Shown: positions 22,608 through 35,587, numbered from the stretch's first letter. The stretch: DNA of 64,000 bases from Guyanagaster necrorhizus (GCF_019112545.1 NW_025064892.1:372001-436000), one strand, 5' to 3'. Notes: generated by a model not told the origin, from the letters alone. Program-made: numbers and translations.

Positions 22608-23238
22608 CTTGTGACTGTGGTTATGGTTGGAAGTTTTTGACCTAGTTGGCCCGAGAGCCCGGACTCCAGGAGTCAGGACAGGAAGTAGGAAGTTGGAACC
22701 CAGATCGACCGATAGGCCGGAGTTTTGTCCCCTGGTCTGGGGCATAGGCCCATAAGCGCCTTATTGCACAATTTGAATGACTGACATAAAATTGAAATAA
22801 AAGATACTCCTCGGACTTCCGATTCTCGCTAGATTTTTTGACACCGACCCGCAATACTGTAAAAAGATAACTCTTGCTCCTTCGAACCTCAGACCTTGTT
22901 CCCACTCCACACCATCAACATGTACCTGAAGGCACGCACAAGCGTCTGGCACAGACCCGTGCTGCTGAGAACAGACATTTGCCGACGTCCTCGCTACCTT
23001 CGCTACTTCACTGATATACTCAATAGCAATTTATCTGGTCCCCAAGGCAGGCAAGTGGATGGAGGTGTTAATGGGAGTAAGTAAATAGATAGTTTTGTCA
23101 CGAACAGGTGTAGAATCCAGAAATACACCTACCATGCAATGACAAGAACGAACATAATCTCATAGTGCCCATTGCCAATTCCAATCGATTATGTTGTTGC
23201 TACAAGACAAGAATGAATGGATAGCACGAAAGTGCAAT
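22608..23238. other. Intergenic region with one coding-like fragment
   Basis: About 630 bp after the tRNA. At 22970-23080 (+) a short open run encodes a hydrophobic segment (TSLIYSIAIYLVPKAG) ending near a GTAAGT donor; a 53-nt GTACCT..ACAG intron could precede it, but no start codon joins in frame. Possibly an exon remnant of a membrane protein. Confidence 0.3.
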
Positions 23239-25273
23239 TCATAGCCTCGCATCCTTCGGCATTTTCTTCATAACCTGGCGCACTCCTAAATCTGACAAGA
23301 TGTCCTCTGTACCACCAAGAACTAGTATAAAGCGAGTCAACAACAAAGCGGAAGAACAAGCAAAAGGGGCCTTACTGGCGTCGTAACCAGACGTTCTGTG
23401 ATACTGCGTGTGAGAAACATGTCAGTGGGTGGGGTATCCATGACACGTAAAGGAAGCACATACATTCTCAACAAGTTTGCCCATACCCGTCGTCGTAAGA
23501 GCGCGTCCACCAAAGACCATCGTCGCATCTATAAAAAGTAAGCATACAAAGATGTATCCAGCCGTATACAGGGAACGCACCCTCGGCCGTCTCCCGACCA
23601 CATTTAGAGACAAACCTAAACACGGATATATGTGTCAAACGGTGAAGAGCTTGGGGAGAATGGAACACACTGTTTGAGCAACCCAATAGGCCCGGCGAGC
23701 TTGCTGGACATATCGTTATACGACATCTATAGAAAGCAAATTCCGTCAGTATGCACGAGCTGCGTCGGAATGGAAACAAACATTGTTCATCTGATATGTG
23801 ATAGTCTCAACCCAATTCTGGCACGCTTCCACCCTTGAAATCATCCTTCCAAGCTTATTCCGGATGACAGCCTGGGAGTTGAGAGGCTTTCCAAAGACTT
23901 TGCGTTGTGTAGCCCATCTGCAATTTTGTCAGGCATAGCAGACCAAAGGAACGAGAAAAAACACACTTGAGACACTCCTCCACTATCAACCTCTGGGAAG
24001 CCAAACTGGACGCAGTAATCATCCAACGCTCGTGGTTAAAGTTACTGAGAATGACAGACATCCCATTACCGACTTTGCCAAGCGTGTTTCCAACGGGTAC
24101 CCGAACCTTGTCAAAAGTTACGTACGCCGTTCCAGCGGCAGAAGAGTAAGCCGTCTTGATTGGTTTCGTAGAGACTCCTTCTCCGCGCTCGATAAGGATG
24201 ACGGTGAAGCCGGTCTTGGTTTTACACCCTGTCGTAAAGTAGTCGGCAAATGTACCGTTTGTTATCCACTTTTTTGTGCCGGTGATGACCCAGTAATCTC
24301 CATCCCGTACAGCAGTCGTCTGCAAACCACTAACATCGCTGCCTGCGAAGGCCTCCGTAATGGCAAGGGCAATGTACTTTTTGCCTGCAAGAACATCAGG
24401 GACAACCTTTGCTTGGATTTCGGGGGACCCATAGTTGAGAACGGGGGGAAGACCGATAACATCACCATTCAAGAGACCATCAAGGAAACCACGCGTGCCG
24501 AAACGAGCGATTTCACCATTGAGAATGAGCTCGTGGAAATAATCAAATTCTTCGGGTTTTGTCACGCCGCCCATGAGTACAAGGCCCTTGAGATGTTTTC
24601 CGGGGCCCAGACGCATCGCAACAAAGTTGTTTTCGCTGTGGAATATGAGTACAGAGCGAATGACGAGCTCTTGGGAATACTGACCATAGCTGGTCAACCA
24701 CAGCCTGAGATATCCGTTTTCCGTTCTCCTCACACCGAAGTGCTTCTGGCTGAACAACGTTGTGCATAAGGGTCCGAATGGCTTTGTGGAATGCACGGTG
24801 ATTATCAGTATAATATGGAGTCTTGAAACCATCTGCCAGCCATGACGGTTCGCCATAAGGAACTTGAGAAATGGCTCCAGGCACTGGGGCTTTGATGGAC
24901 TCCTCCTCGCCTGCGACGGTACCAATCTGTAGACGTGCATACTGAGGCCTCAGCAGGACTTCATGGCGGTGTAGACCAAAGAATGTTTCTGTAGAGTCTT
25001 GTCCGGCGATACCCTCCGCGAACAAGACATTGGAACCGCCCGGATGTAGGTCAGCGAACCGAGAGAGATTGTATACCTTGGCGTCGATAATGATCCACTG
25101 CGAAAGTCGGGGTAAAGCTCTATTATTACTGGCGACAGAACGAACTCACGAGATCCCCTTCCTTGTTGTGCTGTATCGGAACGTTAATCCTTTATTGCCC
25201 CACTCTGCAAGAGACGGTAACACACCTGAGCGACCTCTTCGACAGTATACTCCTTCAGTGTCTTGGTTGCCAT
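23239..25273 (-). CDS. Cytochrome b5-acyl-CoA dehydrogenase fusion
   Basis: FAD-dependent acyl-CoA dehydrogenase with an N-terminal cytochrome b5 haem domain. Short 5' exons give MATKTLKEYTVEEVAQ, HNKEGDL, then WIIIDAKVYNLSRFADLHPG with the haem-binding HPGG and a second His in FFGLHRHEV. The dehydrogenase body follows: PVLNYGSPEIQ, YIALAITEAFAGSDVSGLQT (substrate/flavin contact), YWVITGTKKWITNGTFADY, GMSVILSNFNHERWMI, ATQRKVFGKPLNSQ, DATMVFGGRALTT and the C-terminal ILGGTEDILSDLGVRQ. About 530 residues, roughly ten exons, three of them tiny near the 3' end. The fused b5 domain may carry electrons from the flavin; substrate and compartment are not shown. No clear transit peptide or C-terminal SKL (ends KDARL). 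Confidence 0.9.
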
Positions 25274-25583
25274 TCCGATGATGGAGGTGGTGGTAGGAAG
25301 TGAAGGGATGTTATTTAATGGATGACTGGCTGGCTATTTCTGTTCTTCCGAGTCGGTGCCATGGGGCCTAATACTGGCTAACACAAAAGGAACGTGCCGA
25401 TTGGTTGCCTGATTTTTCACATGTTACAGCGGACTCGAGTACATCCAAGGGCAGACATTCAAAGGAAATGTCCATCAAACGAAAGATATATCAAAAAAAC
25501 GAGAAATTTGCGTACTTAGTTTGAAATAAAATATAGAGGCGGGCAGCACGTGCCTTTGCCCCTCTATTCTCTATTCTCTTCCC
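25274..25583. promoter_or_regulatory. Divergent promoter region, acyl-CoA dehydrogenase / TAF11
   Basis: 310 bp between divergent start codons. A pyrimidine-rich stretch built on TCTATTCTC repeats directly precedes the TAF11 ATG, a common leader pattern in basidiomycetes. No TATA box is obvious. Confidence 0.45.
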
Positions 25584-26628
25584 ATGAGCACCGGTGAGAA
25601 GCGCGGTCGGAAACCACGAGGAGGATCAGCAATGGGCAACTCTCCAAGACCCGACACTCTTTCACCGCCCTTCTCTTCGACGCCTCAGTTTCACCAAGTT
25701 CATTGGGCACTGCCACCTCAGAACAGCGAACGATCCACTACTCCCGGCGTCCTTCAAGGAGACATCAGCAGCAACCGACGGGAATCTACCTCGACAGTTA
25801 CCGTACCCCAGTCATCGTCTACTACATCAACAGATCATTACCAGCGCAGTTACAGTGCGGCGTCTGTACCGGTTCTTGACACAACAGGACTTATTGCTTT
25901 GCCGGGAGAGGATGAAGATTCCACTGCCAGTGTCGTCCCAGCACCCGTAATGCCAGCGGCCGCTAGTACAAGCACTATAACGACCGTCATCCAGCCGCAA
26001 CCCATTCAGCCACCAGTAGTACCAGCTGCCAAGGCTCAGATAGATGAAGATGGAGAAGGAGAAGACGAGATGCTTCCCGCCATGGCAGATGATGATTACT
26101 CGGCGCACATGTCGTTCCAAAGTCAATCCAAGGATAATCTCAAGTGCGCCTTGTCCTGTAATGATGATGCTGGCTTTCCTCTGACCCATGCCTTTAGGGT
26201 GCTGATGGACAACTTTAGTCCTGATCAGTATGATCGTTTTGAGGCGTACAGACGACATGCCCTACCCAAACAGGCCGTTCGCAAGGTAAATTGAACATTC
26301 TATCTGTGCAGCCATATTCTCATATCACACTCTCAGGTCATTCAGCAGACCGTTGGACAGCAAGTTTCACAGCCGGTTGCTCAGATTGTCGCCGGTTTCG
26401 CCAAAGTGTTTGTTGGAGAGGTGGTTGAGAAAGGTTAGCACTCAGTGTCACCCTTTCTTCCATTCACTGATACGGCGCTTGACAGCGCGCGCAGTACAAG
26501 CACGTCGAGGAGAAACAGGACCACTCTCCCCCGACCATCTTCGTGAAGCGTATAGGTTATATCAAGAGGAAACAGGGCGTGTCGGTGCCGCACCGCCTCT
26601 TAGGTCTAAGAGATTATTCGTGAGATAA
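25584..26628 (+). CDS. TAF11: TFIID subunit TAF11
   Basis: Histone-fold subunit of TFIID, which pairs with TAF13. Three exons (25584-26285, 26337-26433, 26486-26628) give 313 residues. The first 195 residues are Ser/Thr/Pro-rich and disordered; an acidic DEDGEGEDE leads into the TAF(II)28-like fold: LMDNFSPDQYDRFEAYRRHA, LPKQAVRKVIQQTVGQQVSQ, PVAQIVAGFAKVFVGEVVEK, ARAVQARRGETGPLSPDHLR, EAYRLYQEETG. This is the full family core. Nuclear. The intron phases restore the reading frame exactly. Confidence 0.95.
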
Positions 26629-26927
26629 ACCCAAGTCATCTAAACTTCGCTGTCGTATCGAGGGTCAGTAGTCTTCGCAAGTAATGGCACCGAGGCACGA
26701 GGAAAGAGGTTTGAAAGGATATCCCAACACATACGTGTCCAGAATCCATTTTCCAAGCCGGTGTAGAGCCGACATCCACATACAATGATCAGTAGCACTA
26801 CTGTAGGTTTTTCGACCAGTCCTTTCAGCGACTTGTCATTTTTATACCTTTGCACCGTCTGCACGTCTGTTGTCGTTATTCAATAGTATACTGCCTCCAT
26901 TCTGCTTATGTACAGTAGACATACTGT

Positions 26928-27732
26928 TTACATTTTCCCACCGACAGCAGGCAGTTTACTCTCCTTGATGACCTTGCTGAATGCTTTGAATCCTTCTACC
27001 TTTGCATCTCCAATCAGCTCAAACGCAGCGCTTTCGCTCGTGCTGACCACCACGCCTTCATGTCGCAGACGATCAAGTGCGACGTTCATTTCCATTGGAT
27101 GACTAGATGCCACCCCGTCGGCTAGGACGTATACTTTGAGATTATGTCCACCGGTGGGGTCAAGGAGACCAAGAGCAGTTTGCAGGATGCATATGTGAGC
27201 CTGAAAAGCATATCACGTAAGATTTGGGGCATCAGACCTGGCGACGCACCTCGATGCCCATGAGGATGACGGTCTTGATGTGGGGCCGGGAAAGGAGTAC
27301 GTCTTTCACCTCGGGGGTGAGCATAGAGAACAAGGTCTTGTCGGCTGTCCCGACGTGAAGGCCCCCTATAGATTCGAGATCGATGGCGGGGTCTGTTGGG
27401 CCGAGAGCTGCATAGCGTAAGACTCCTGTAAGCCATCACGATGCGACGGCAAACCTTTCGAATTTTGTGTCGTGACAAGTACTTCACAGCCAACAATCTA
27501 AATGATATTGTCAAGATTCGTTCTTGGATGAAAAACGAACTGTCTTCGTACCTTTGCAACCTTCAGCATTTTGTTGACGGTAGGTATGACTTGGTCATAC
27601 CCATGTATCGCTGGTCCTGGGATTGCAAGCATTGGATTATAGTGCTACGGTTGAACTTTCGTTGAAATACTGACGAAATTTATTCTGCACATCGCAGAGG
27701 AATATAATGGTAGACTCTGGGCGGATAGACAT
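26928..27732 (-). CDS. Isochorismatase-family cysteine hydrolase
   Basis: Read through about six exons: MSIRPESTIIFLCDVQNKFR (with the catalytic Asp in LCDVQ), PAIHGYDQVIPTVNKMLKVA, IVGCEVLVTTQNSK, VLRYAALGPTDPAIDLESI, VGTADKTLFSMLTPEV, VILMGIEAHICILQTALGLL (nucleophile Cys in HICILQT), VYVLADGVASSHPMEMNVAL and EGVVVSTSESAAFELIGDA. This is the ISOC1/ISOC2-like branch common in fungi, about 200 residues, without a known substrate. The Asp and Cys of the Asp-Lys-Cys triad are visible. Convergent with TAF11, 300 bp between stops. Confidence 0.85.
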
Positions 27733-30457
27733 CGTTCTTCGCGGTTGGTGGTGGATTGGAAAAGTCCATGATGACGGAGTTCCGGTAGCGATGGCTGGGA
27801 TCCGAGTCTGTCACTGGATCATCGACTATTATTACGGTCCGGCCTACCGTTATTTAAATTAATAAACTAAGGTTTGTGGCACTTATTTCTTGCGCTTTTC
27901 TCAGTTCACTCTTTCCTGGATTTTTATGTTGGCACGGCCTGCTAGTCATCGAGGGAGGAATGGAGGAAAAGGCCCCAGACTGAGATCTAGCAACGTTCCA
28001 TCTCCAGTCGAACTGATCTCCCTGATTCTCGCGCAACCCTGGGCCAGCCAATCTTCTACCGGGGAGCACGTTGAAAATATTTCTGAATTGCTCTCTTGTA
28101 TGCAAAAAATTGTCTGCCGTCATTAAAGAGGTGAACTCTATGCACTGGTTCATCCCCTTCTCCTGTAATGGAGGACAATTGTATGCTATCAAGTCACTAT
28201 CTAAGACTTCGATTTCTAGTCCATTGCTGTCGCACCATAAAGTTTAGGATAGAATATGTGACCCTGCCGAATCTCCTTCGTCTTACACAATGCACATCCA
28301 CCATTGAGGCCAGCAGAGGAATCGACAACGTGCTTCGAAGGCTATTCCAACTAACCTAGTCATGCGACTCGTATCTTTGTCGACTACATCGACGACCCCA
28401 AGTCCGCATCCCCCGACAGATCACACATTTGACTTTCGTCTACCACTATCATCTCTGGATATCCTTCTAGTTCCAACGTCGGAATTTTTATCGTTGCGGA
28501 TGTGAAAGATCACCTGTCGACCGACATGTCAGTCATCTTGCTGTCATGGGAGCCACGCCCGTCATAGTGGGGTGACTGATAGCCCCTCTCAACAAATGGC
28601 ACAGCCTGGCTTCATTGACTACTGATGCCGATATCGGGCAAGGTGATATTCCAGTTTCTTTGCGGGATTCATTCACGCGGAGGAGATGCGATTTCCCAAT
28701 ACAGGACGTGGAGCCTGACTTCGTGCGCCTTGCTATGTTTGACGAACAATTCAGCAGAGCATATGGGTACCACCGGTACGTTGGTTTGTTGATATATATC
28801 TCTGCAGCCCCTTGGACTAACTACTCAGCTCATTGATAGAACGACGTGGCCATTGTTACATTTCAACGTTTGAACAAGTCATTCCACTGTGCTCTGTAGG
28901 ATACATCAACCCATTAACCAGGAAGTTTGTTGTCTTGTTCAATGCCATCGATCCGGCGGCTTCCACCGGAATCGGGAATTCGCAACATTCCCTTCATTCC
29001 TTGAAGTCGGCGTAACAAAATTGGCCATAAACCCAGAGTATTCCTCCTCCCCATGGTGGGAATATGAACACAAATTCTCTGACATAACGCCCACCCTGGG
29101 TGCTTGGGCGGAGGGGACGAATTCATGTACCTTCATCTTCAGAAGCTTCTCTGCTGATGATGGAACCAGAGTGTATAGTCTTCCTGTGTGAGACGACGGC
29201 TTCTCGGTACTTTATATCACACTGGGCGAGCAGTTTCCTGAAATCTTGTACCTCGAAATTTAGTTACTAGAGCATAAAGAGACAATCAGAGATGTGTTCG
29301 GAAACGACCATCCCTATGTCCGAAAGCACTTGGACCTTAGTGAGGGAATCTTCGTGCTACGAACTCGAGTTTGGCTAGTTGGCATGCTACTCTCTACCAG
29401 TGATGACCACACCAGACTCTTCTCAGTATGCTTGGTTTGCCAATCTTGGGCATAAATCAACGGAGCCTCACACTTACGCAGGATATGTAAAATGCACAAT
29501 CCACTCCTTTGACTACATCACCACTGATAAAACCACATTACAGCATCATTTTCGAGCCAGCCCTCAAGTGTCGAGCATTCCTGGAAGTCCGAGTTCAAAG
29601 TCCCGCAGTATTACTCTTCTCCTGCCCACGTTTCATACTCATGGAGCCATATATGCACTGTCGGTTATTCACCGATGACTGTAGAGATTCGTTGCCACTT
29701 GACACCGAAGAAAATCGACAGATATTTCCGGATTATACACTAGCTATGTAGCACTTAATTTAGTGCAAAGACAGACATTCGGGCGTAATAGTAGCTTCGT
29801 TCATTGTCTTCACTTGATGGTGAAGCGCTCTTCAGTTTCTCGCACCTGAGTGTATCAGTCCGTAACGCGGTATGAGGTTTCCACGGATCCGCTCTCTGCC
29901 AAATCCCTTGAAGAATCATCGTGTACAAATCGTGGAACTGCGCCCATACATTTTCTTTTCGTCGCATTTTCGTTGCTCGAAAGCACGATTTCTGCGCTCC
30001 CATTTTCTGTGGTGGCCTTTAAAATCTGCTCCATTTCATCCGCTATTGCACACATGTTAGTCTGAATGCACTGCCAGTGTCCGCTACAATCTTTGGTACC
30101 AGAAAAATAGATGGCGTCCACCGTGACTTCTACTAATGGGCGATGCAAGAAATTACAAAGACTTCCTTCTGAATGCCCAAACGTCGAACAGCAGGATCTA
30201 CAATGGTTGACTTCTGTATAGATGATCATTGCATCGATGGAACGGAAGGCACTGCCGTACCGCCCATGAGACAAAAAGGGCCTAACGTCGGATAGCTTAC
30301 TCACACAGCATTCATGCATCTAGTATCGAAGCAGGAAAAGCAGCAAAGCGTGCATTAATTGGCACAAGACGAGCCAAATGCCTGAACGACATCGATGTGA
30401 TGCGTTTCATGGCTGGAGATAGACCAGAAGTACCTATGGCTTTTGATGCTGACGCCA
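27733..30457. other. Relic-rich region, possible decayed F-box-like genes
   Basis: About 2.7 kb with no intact gene. On the plus strand, coding-like pieces occur in changing frames: VELISLILAQPWASQSSTGE (28007-28066), similar in style to the LPxELxxLI start of F-box-like proteins; a Leu/His-rich piece near 28400-28480; 28615-28836; and SFLEVGVTKLAINPEYS with PWWEYEHKFSDI (28995-29190). They are separated by stops and frame changes that splicing does not solve. On the minus strand, 29855-30319 is a single 154-codon frame with no recognised motif. I read the region as one or two decayed genes; the F-box idea is weak. Confidence 0.3.
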
Positions 30458-33068
30458 TCACTTCCGCTTCTTCTTGCCCTCTCCAGGGGCTGACCGAATG
30501 GCCTCCATGACCCGAGCATCTAGCACCCCTGTGTGCTTTTCATGCTTCGGTACGGCCTCTCCCTCAACAGGCCTCTCCAAAGCCCCCTTCTTCCGCGCCT
30601 TCTTGAACACCATCTCGATCTCATCTACCTCTTTGTCCTGCTCGTGCTTGCGTTTTCGTTTCGGCCTCTCGGCCTCCTTCTCTTCCTTAACCTCAGGTTG
30701 AATCACCTCCTTCGTCTTCGCCTTACCAATCATATCTCGCCATTCTTCTGGCCTTCTCTTCAACGTATACAGATTCAGCGCTTTAACGAAAAACTTGCCG
30801 TAGTACGATGCAGCAAGACTCTTCTCATGTTCCATTACGCTCCGCGCAATCTTTTCCTGTGGGTAACAAGATGAGACGCATTGAGACTAATTGGAATAGG
30901 CGGAAATACCTTCATGTATGTATCGGCCCATGACCAACACCTCTCTCCTACTCGGCTGCCGATTCTGTTGTCCACCAGTTCATGGAAATGTCCCAAGAAT
31001 ATCAGGACAAACTGCCGCTTCGCTTTGTGAGGAACTGTGGGAGAGTCAAGGAACGCGTCAAGGACTCGCGAGGAGACAGGATGCTGAGCAAGTGTTATAA
31101 CGAATGCTACTGGAAGAGATAGGATGCTGGTATTTTTGATTTCAGCATAGGCCAAAAAGCAGACAAGACTGCTAACCTCTCTATGATGGTGGCGTTGTGT
31201 GGGTCCTTGAGACGCAACACGGACTGCAATAACAATGCCCCTTGGACGTTTGGCTCTGGAGGTGTGTTTGCTGACTTGTAATCCTATTTGACAGCATTTG
31301 TTAGTGATATTCAGTTGGTAGAAACAGACAAACCTCAAAAGTCTTCAGACTTATCACAGACTTGATCAAGCTTTCAGGATCCCGCTGGTCCTCGAATCCA
31401 AATGCATTCTGCAGTGCTTGCCAGATATCTTCTCCGCCTTCACCGACTTCCGCCGTCCGCTCTACAATGGCTTTCACGACACCTAGTCTGCCCATCTCCA
31501 CAGCTCTTCCCCACCACTTCGTCCCCAAAACACCAAGCTGCTCCGTATTTGCCCTACTAACGGCTCGAGCAAGTACGTAATTGGAGACCGCATGTGTCGC
31601 GAGCCGTTCGATGCCATTGTTCGGGCACAGATATGTATTCCAGAGAATGTCAAACACTGGCTGTGGAGCTTGTGTGACGACGGTTTCGAGTAAATGGGAT
31701 GAAGTTGCGTCACGAAGTAGAGTGTGAATGTAGTCTGACTCGGTGGTAAGCAGTGGGGTTGAAGAATCCGCTATCATGACGACGATAAAAGTATGTCCCA
31801 GATGCATTTGTAGGCACTCACATGTCTGACCGACCATACCGACCAATACGCGGTCCATCAGGCTGCTACGTTCGTTTGACAGGCCATGCTTGGCTTCAAC
31901 TTCGATGAGAACCTACGGATGAAGATCAACATGTACCGAGAAATATGAAGTAATGACTTACATCAAGACCGGGACATGCAACTTTACTCCCTGCGCATGC
32001 GCGCACCTCATTATCGCTCATTCCATCTCTGAAAGCTCGAACGATTTTTTTCGCTGCCTTTTTGAAGCTCGATGGTCTAGCCATGTCTTCCTTCGACTTT
32101 TCTGATGAAAACAGGCTGCGCATCTCGCCCTGCTTGCCTTTCCAGCTTTTGCTGCGTTTGGATGTCTGAGAGTGGATGTTTGATGCAGGGGAAAGCAGAA
32201 GGGCGAGGGCGCGGACAATATGTGAGCCAAAAGAGTCGTGAAGAAGCTGCGGCAGAACCGGAAGAAGTTCCTGTATGCTATAAGATGAGTAAGACAGTAG
32301 TTTCGAGATACAAAAAAACGTACGTCGCAGGTGTCCAGTACAAGTTCGGTTATTTTGGGAAGATGTCCTGTTTTTGAGCTAGTTTGTGGTATTTCGGGTA
32401 GGATGCCTTTGGTCTGCGCAATCATTCAGACATTATTCTCGACAGAGACGAGTTGTGACTGGCCTCTCTTGAAACTGTTTCTTCAGCCACTTCGAGAAGT
32501 GTCTGACAGACATGCGATGCGAACCGATGGCGAGCAAGTATTTCATACCTTTATCAAGGTCCGTTCAGCGAATCAAGGAGAAATGAAATATTACTCACGA
32601 GCCAGCTAAGCTATCGGTGAACACTCTTCTGGAAAAGTCGTCCATCGAATGTAACATTCGCTCTAATATCACAGAGCAGTCTGGGTCGGTTGCAAGCTGT
32701 TTTTCCTTCCCAGTCATCTCGGTAAGGGCAGCAAGAAAGAAAGTGTGTTTTTCTGACACGCAAATTAGTCTCTTCTTCTCCTGTCCTGTACACTTGGACT
32801 CACCATCTTCATCTACCTCTACCTGCCCATCCTGCCACTGTCGTATTTGCACGTCTACTGTGCGGAAATATGCCTTGACGTCGGCGTCAAGATAGCCAAA
32901 GGGTGCCTCCGAGTCGACCTGGTCCTGTTGGGGATTTGCAACAATCCATGAAGGTCCGGCCTCAGGTTCTGGTTCGAATTTGCGTTCAGTGTGCTCTTGC
33001 TCGCCAAATTCTGCGTCCTGGGCAGGTTTTTTATGTTTCTTGCCTCTTTTCCTATTTTCCCGAGGCAT
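30458..33068 (-). CDS. NOP9: Nucleolar pumilio-repeat protein Nop9
   Basis: RNA-binding protein with pumilio-like repeats, needed for 18S rRNA maturation and 40S export in yeast. Starts [20 protein letters not shown], a typical basic Nop9 N-terminus. Next come [18 protein letters not shown], then a repeat segment [19 protein letters not shown] followed by [13 protein letters not shown]. Middle exons (about 31300-32600) continue the repeats, e.g. [60 protein letters not shown]. The C-terminus contains [20 protein letters not shown] and a Lys/Glu-rich tail ending GEGKKKRK, a nuclear/nucleolar signal. About 720 residues from some nine exons; middle boundaries are approximate. Confidence 0.92.
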
Positions 33069-33417
33069 AGTACTTCAAAAGGTAACTCAAATGAAAGTGT
33101 GTGGCTGTGCTATGTAGTTTTCCTTTGTGACTGTACGGTTGACAAACAGTAGGCCGTGATGGAATGACCGTGTATATTCATGAACGCAGCCAATATTTCT
33201 TTTGTATTCTGAGCTTAAAAGCAGGTGGCCGTGTAAATATTCCTATCATCTCCTCGACTACTACTGCATCCACTGGGAAATGTAGGTAAGTTATTAGTCA
33301 TTTTAATCAGCAAAAATCTACAGATATGGCGTGTCTTTTCTTCCCATCTGACATCCCCTTTCGTTTCATTCCTTCAAGATGTCAATTACCATCACCTAAA
33401 CTGGATCTTCTGTAGGG
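33069..33417. other. Upstream region of NOP9
   Basis: About 350 bp containing the NOP9 promoter and leader. AT-rich, no coding signal, no clear TATA box or repeat. Confidence 0.4.
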
Positions 33418-35587
33418 AGTTTTGAAGCTTTCCACGAGCCGTGGCGAGGTCTTAGAGATCTTCTATTGCAGTACATGCAAGCTTGTTATCGACGTCCGAA
33501 CGCGTCTGTTCATTCTGCCTCTATGTATTCGTCGTCTGGAACAGGCAAGTTGCGCATCGCAGATATAACTGCCGAGCAACTCTTCTGTTTTCGTATGAAC
33601 ATAAGAGAAAAACTTTATGAGGATCCCTGCGATTATCGCCGTTCTCGCTTTATTACTATGTCTCAATGTCGACAGCTTATCCTCCCAGCCATACAATTTT
33701 ATACAATTATCTCATTCCCTCCGGAGAGCTCGATAGGCCGTGCCTGATGTGCAAGTATGCCTCCTTGTCTTTCTTGTTCGCTCACCGCAGCAGGTTCCAT
33801 TCGTTCTTGCTTCTACACCGAAGTGGTTCGAAGGTCGATGCAGTATCTGGATATCATGGTATGTGCCGAGCTGTCGCTGCGTCCCATCGCTGATGACTCG
33901 CCCTTGTTGACTGCCACCTTTCAGAAACAGATCGAGTACGTATACTGATCTTTTAGGACTATTTCTATTGTATTCATTTGCCTGTCTCTATTTAAGATGA
34001 AAGAGAAGCTCTAGATGGCTACGAGAGACCTGGTTGATGCTTCCAAGCAGAAAATCACACCTTCATACCATAGACCGTTGGAATTCTTCATTTATCTTGA
34101 TGAGGCATACAATTTGTCGGAAGGAAAAGCCGGATCCTTTTGCACTCTTCCTTCCAACGCTTTCGACATTTTTAATAGTTCCATTCCTCACCATGTATCT
34201 CGTCGGGATCCCTTTAATACTCCATTTACCGAGCTCCCCCTTGGCTTTTTTTGCACGAGACGCCGTTGGATATCGTCGTGCTTTAGAAGAAGGGCGCATC
34301 TACCTTGAAGACATACCTATGGGAGTTCGGGTGGGCTTTGTAAGTGTTTACATTACTTTTTGAAACGCCCAATGCTGAAAAAATACCATGGCTCAATGAG
34401 ATGGCAAAGTCATCTCAAAACCTCCGAAAATATCTACTGGGTCCGTGATGAGCTGGCTGCTGGGCGGATCACTACAGATAAGATTCTTCTATGCATGTCT
34501 TGGCCTTATGATCCAGTTTGACTTTGACCGTTCATCGCCTGCCGCTAGGGACATGGAGTCGAAACTTTTTCGATCTCACTTGAAGATTCCCCTTGTCATC
34601 CCTCAAGATAGGCAGTACATGACCGCTGCATACCCATCAGAGCCTATCCTTGTTGAAGCAGCATCCCAACTGCTGCCAGGAAGTCGACTGGATGTTCTTG
34701 TACCTTGCGCGCTTCGTGAGGCACAATCGGAAGGTCTCCTCTCCAAAGATAATCGACGACAACTAGTTGGTAAATGCATTGTCATCCTCGCGCAAAAACG
34801 CGCCGTTACCCGATTACTACCTTCCTCTCGATTGCCAGTGGGATATATGGTGGCCCATGATCATCCGGTTTCTGTTCTTGCACTTCTTGACGAGACGTTC
34901 AACGCCAAATGGTAAGACACCATCCTGAGCACCAGGCCTGTTGGTGATGAAAATGGGGCCTCTTTTTGAGAAGCGTTCAAGGATGTTTATGTGAATTTCT
35001 CTCATTTCGCTGAAGCTGGTGACAGCAAGATCATCAAGTCCCTGCCCATATGATGCTTCGGTTCCTAATTTTCAGTTTCTCTGTGAATGCTGTCGACTTC
35101 ATCATTGTAATGCATAATGGCTCTCTCCAGAATCCTCTTAGTGACAGCTCGACGTCCCAGTTGGCTTTCCAGATCCAAAACTGCACCGAAGAGGTTTCGG
35201 TCTTGGTGGAACGCCAGACCATCACACCAGCTCGACAAGACCTTCCCATTCTGTCATTGTTTATACAGTTGGGGATCGAGGATAAGTCGAAGCATCGAGT
35301 CGAATCGTTCAATCTGATGGAGACAGGAAGAATTATCAGATCAATACGGTCGGATGTTCTTCCGATGTTTACGATGTGATTCCGGTGAAGCAGGAGTCCG
35401 TTTATCAGAGACTATTGTGTCCAACGTCCTTCATGGATAGCTTTACTAGAAAGCATACAGATGCGAATATTTCGAAGTTTCATACTCAGAAACCGGCTTT
35501 CTTCTCCGACAAGGTCGAATCATAGAACTGGCTGCAGGACGGGATGAAGAGCGAGGACGATATCAAGAAGGCCCTGGTGATGTAAAC
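33418..35587 (+). pseudogene. Decayed P-loop NTPase-like gene of an agaricomycete repeat family
   Basis: Protein-like blocks run in order on the plus strand but are broken by stops and frame changes: FEAFHEPWRGLRDLLLQYMQ, SSSGTGKLRIAD (a Walker A loop, 33529-33564, with Leu where Ser/Thr should follow the Lys), VPFVLASTPKWFEGR, then AAYPSEPILVEAASQLLPGS, LVGKCIVILAQKRAV, HPVSVLALLDETFNAKW. After this comes EAFKDVYVNFSHFAEAGDSK, preceded by an in-frame TGA near 34968, and finally YDVIPVKQESVYQRLLCPTS with TRKHTDANISKFHTQKPAFF and an in-frame TAG (about 35523). From memory this order of blocks belongs to a multi-copy family of predicted P-loop proteins in mushroom genomes; I cannot name a function. 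At least two stops, frame shifts and the altered P-loop argue for loss of function. Confidence 0.55.

Noticed and set aside
26928..27732. Reading the first exon as MDFSNPPPTAKND
   Set aside because: That frame stops soon after; the adjacent frame gives MSIRPESTIIFLCDVQ with the catalytic Asp and joins the later exons.
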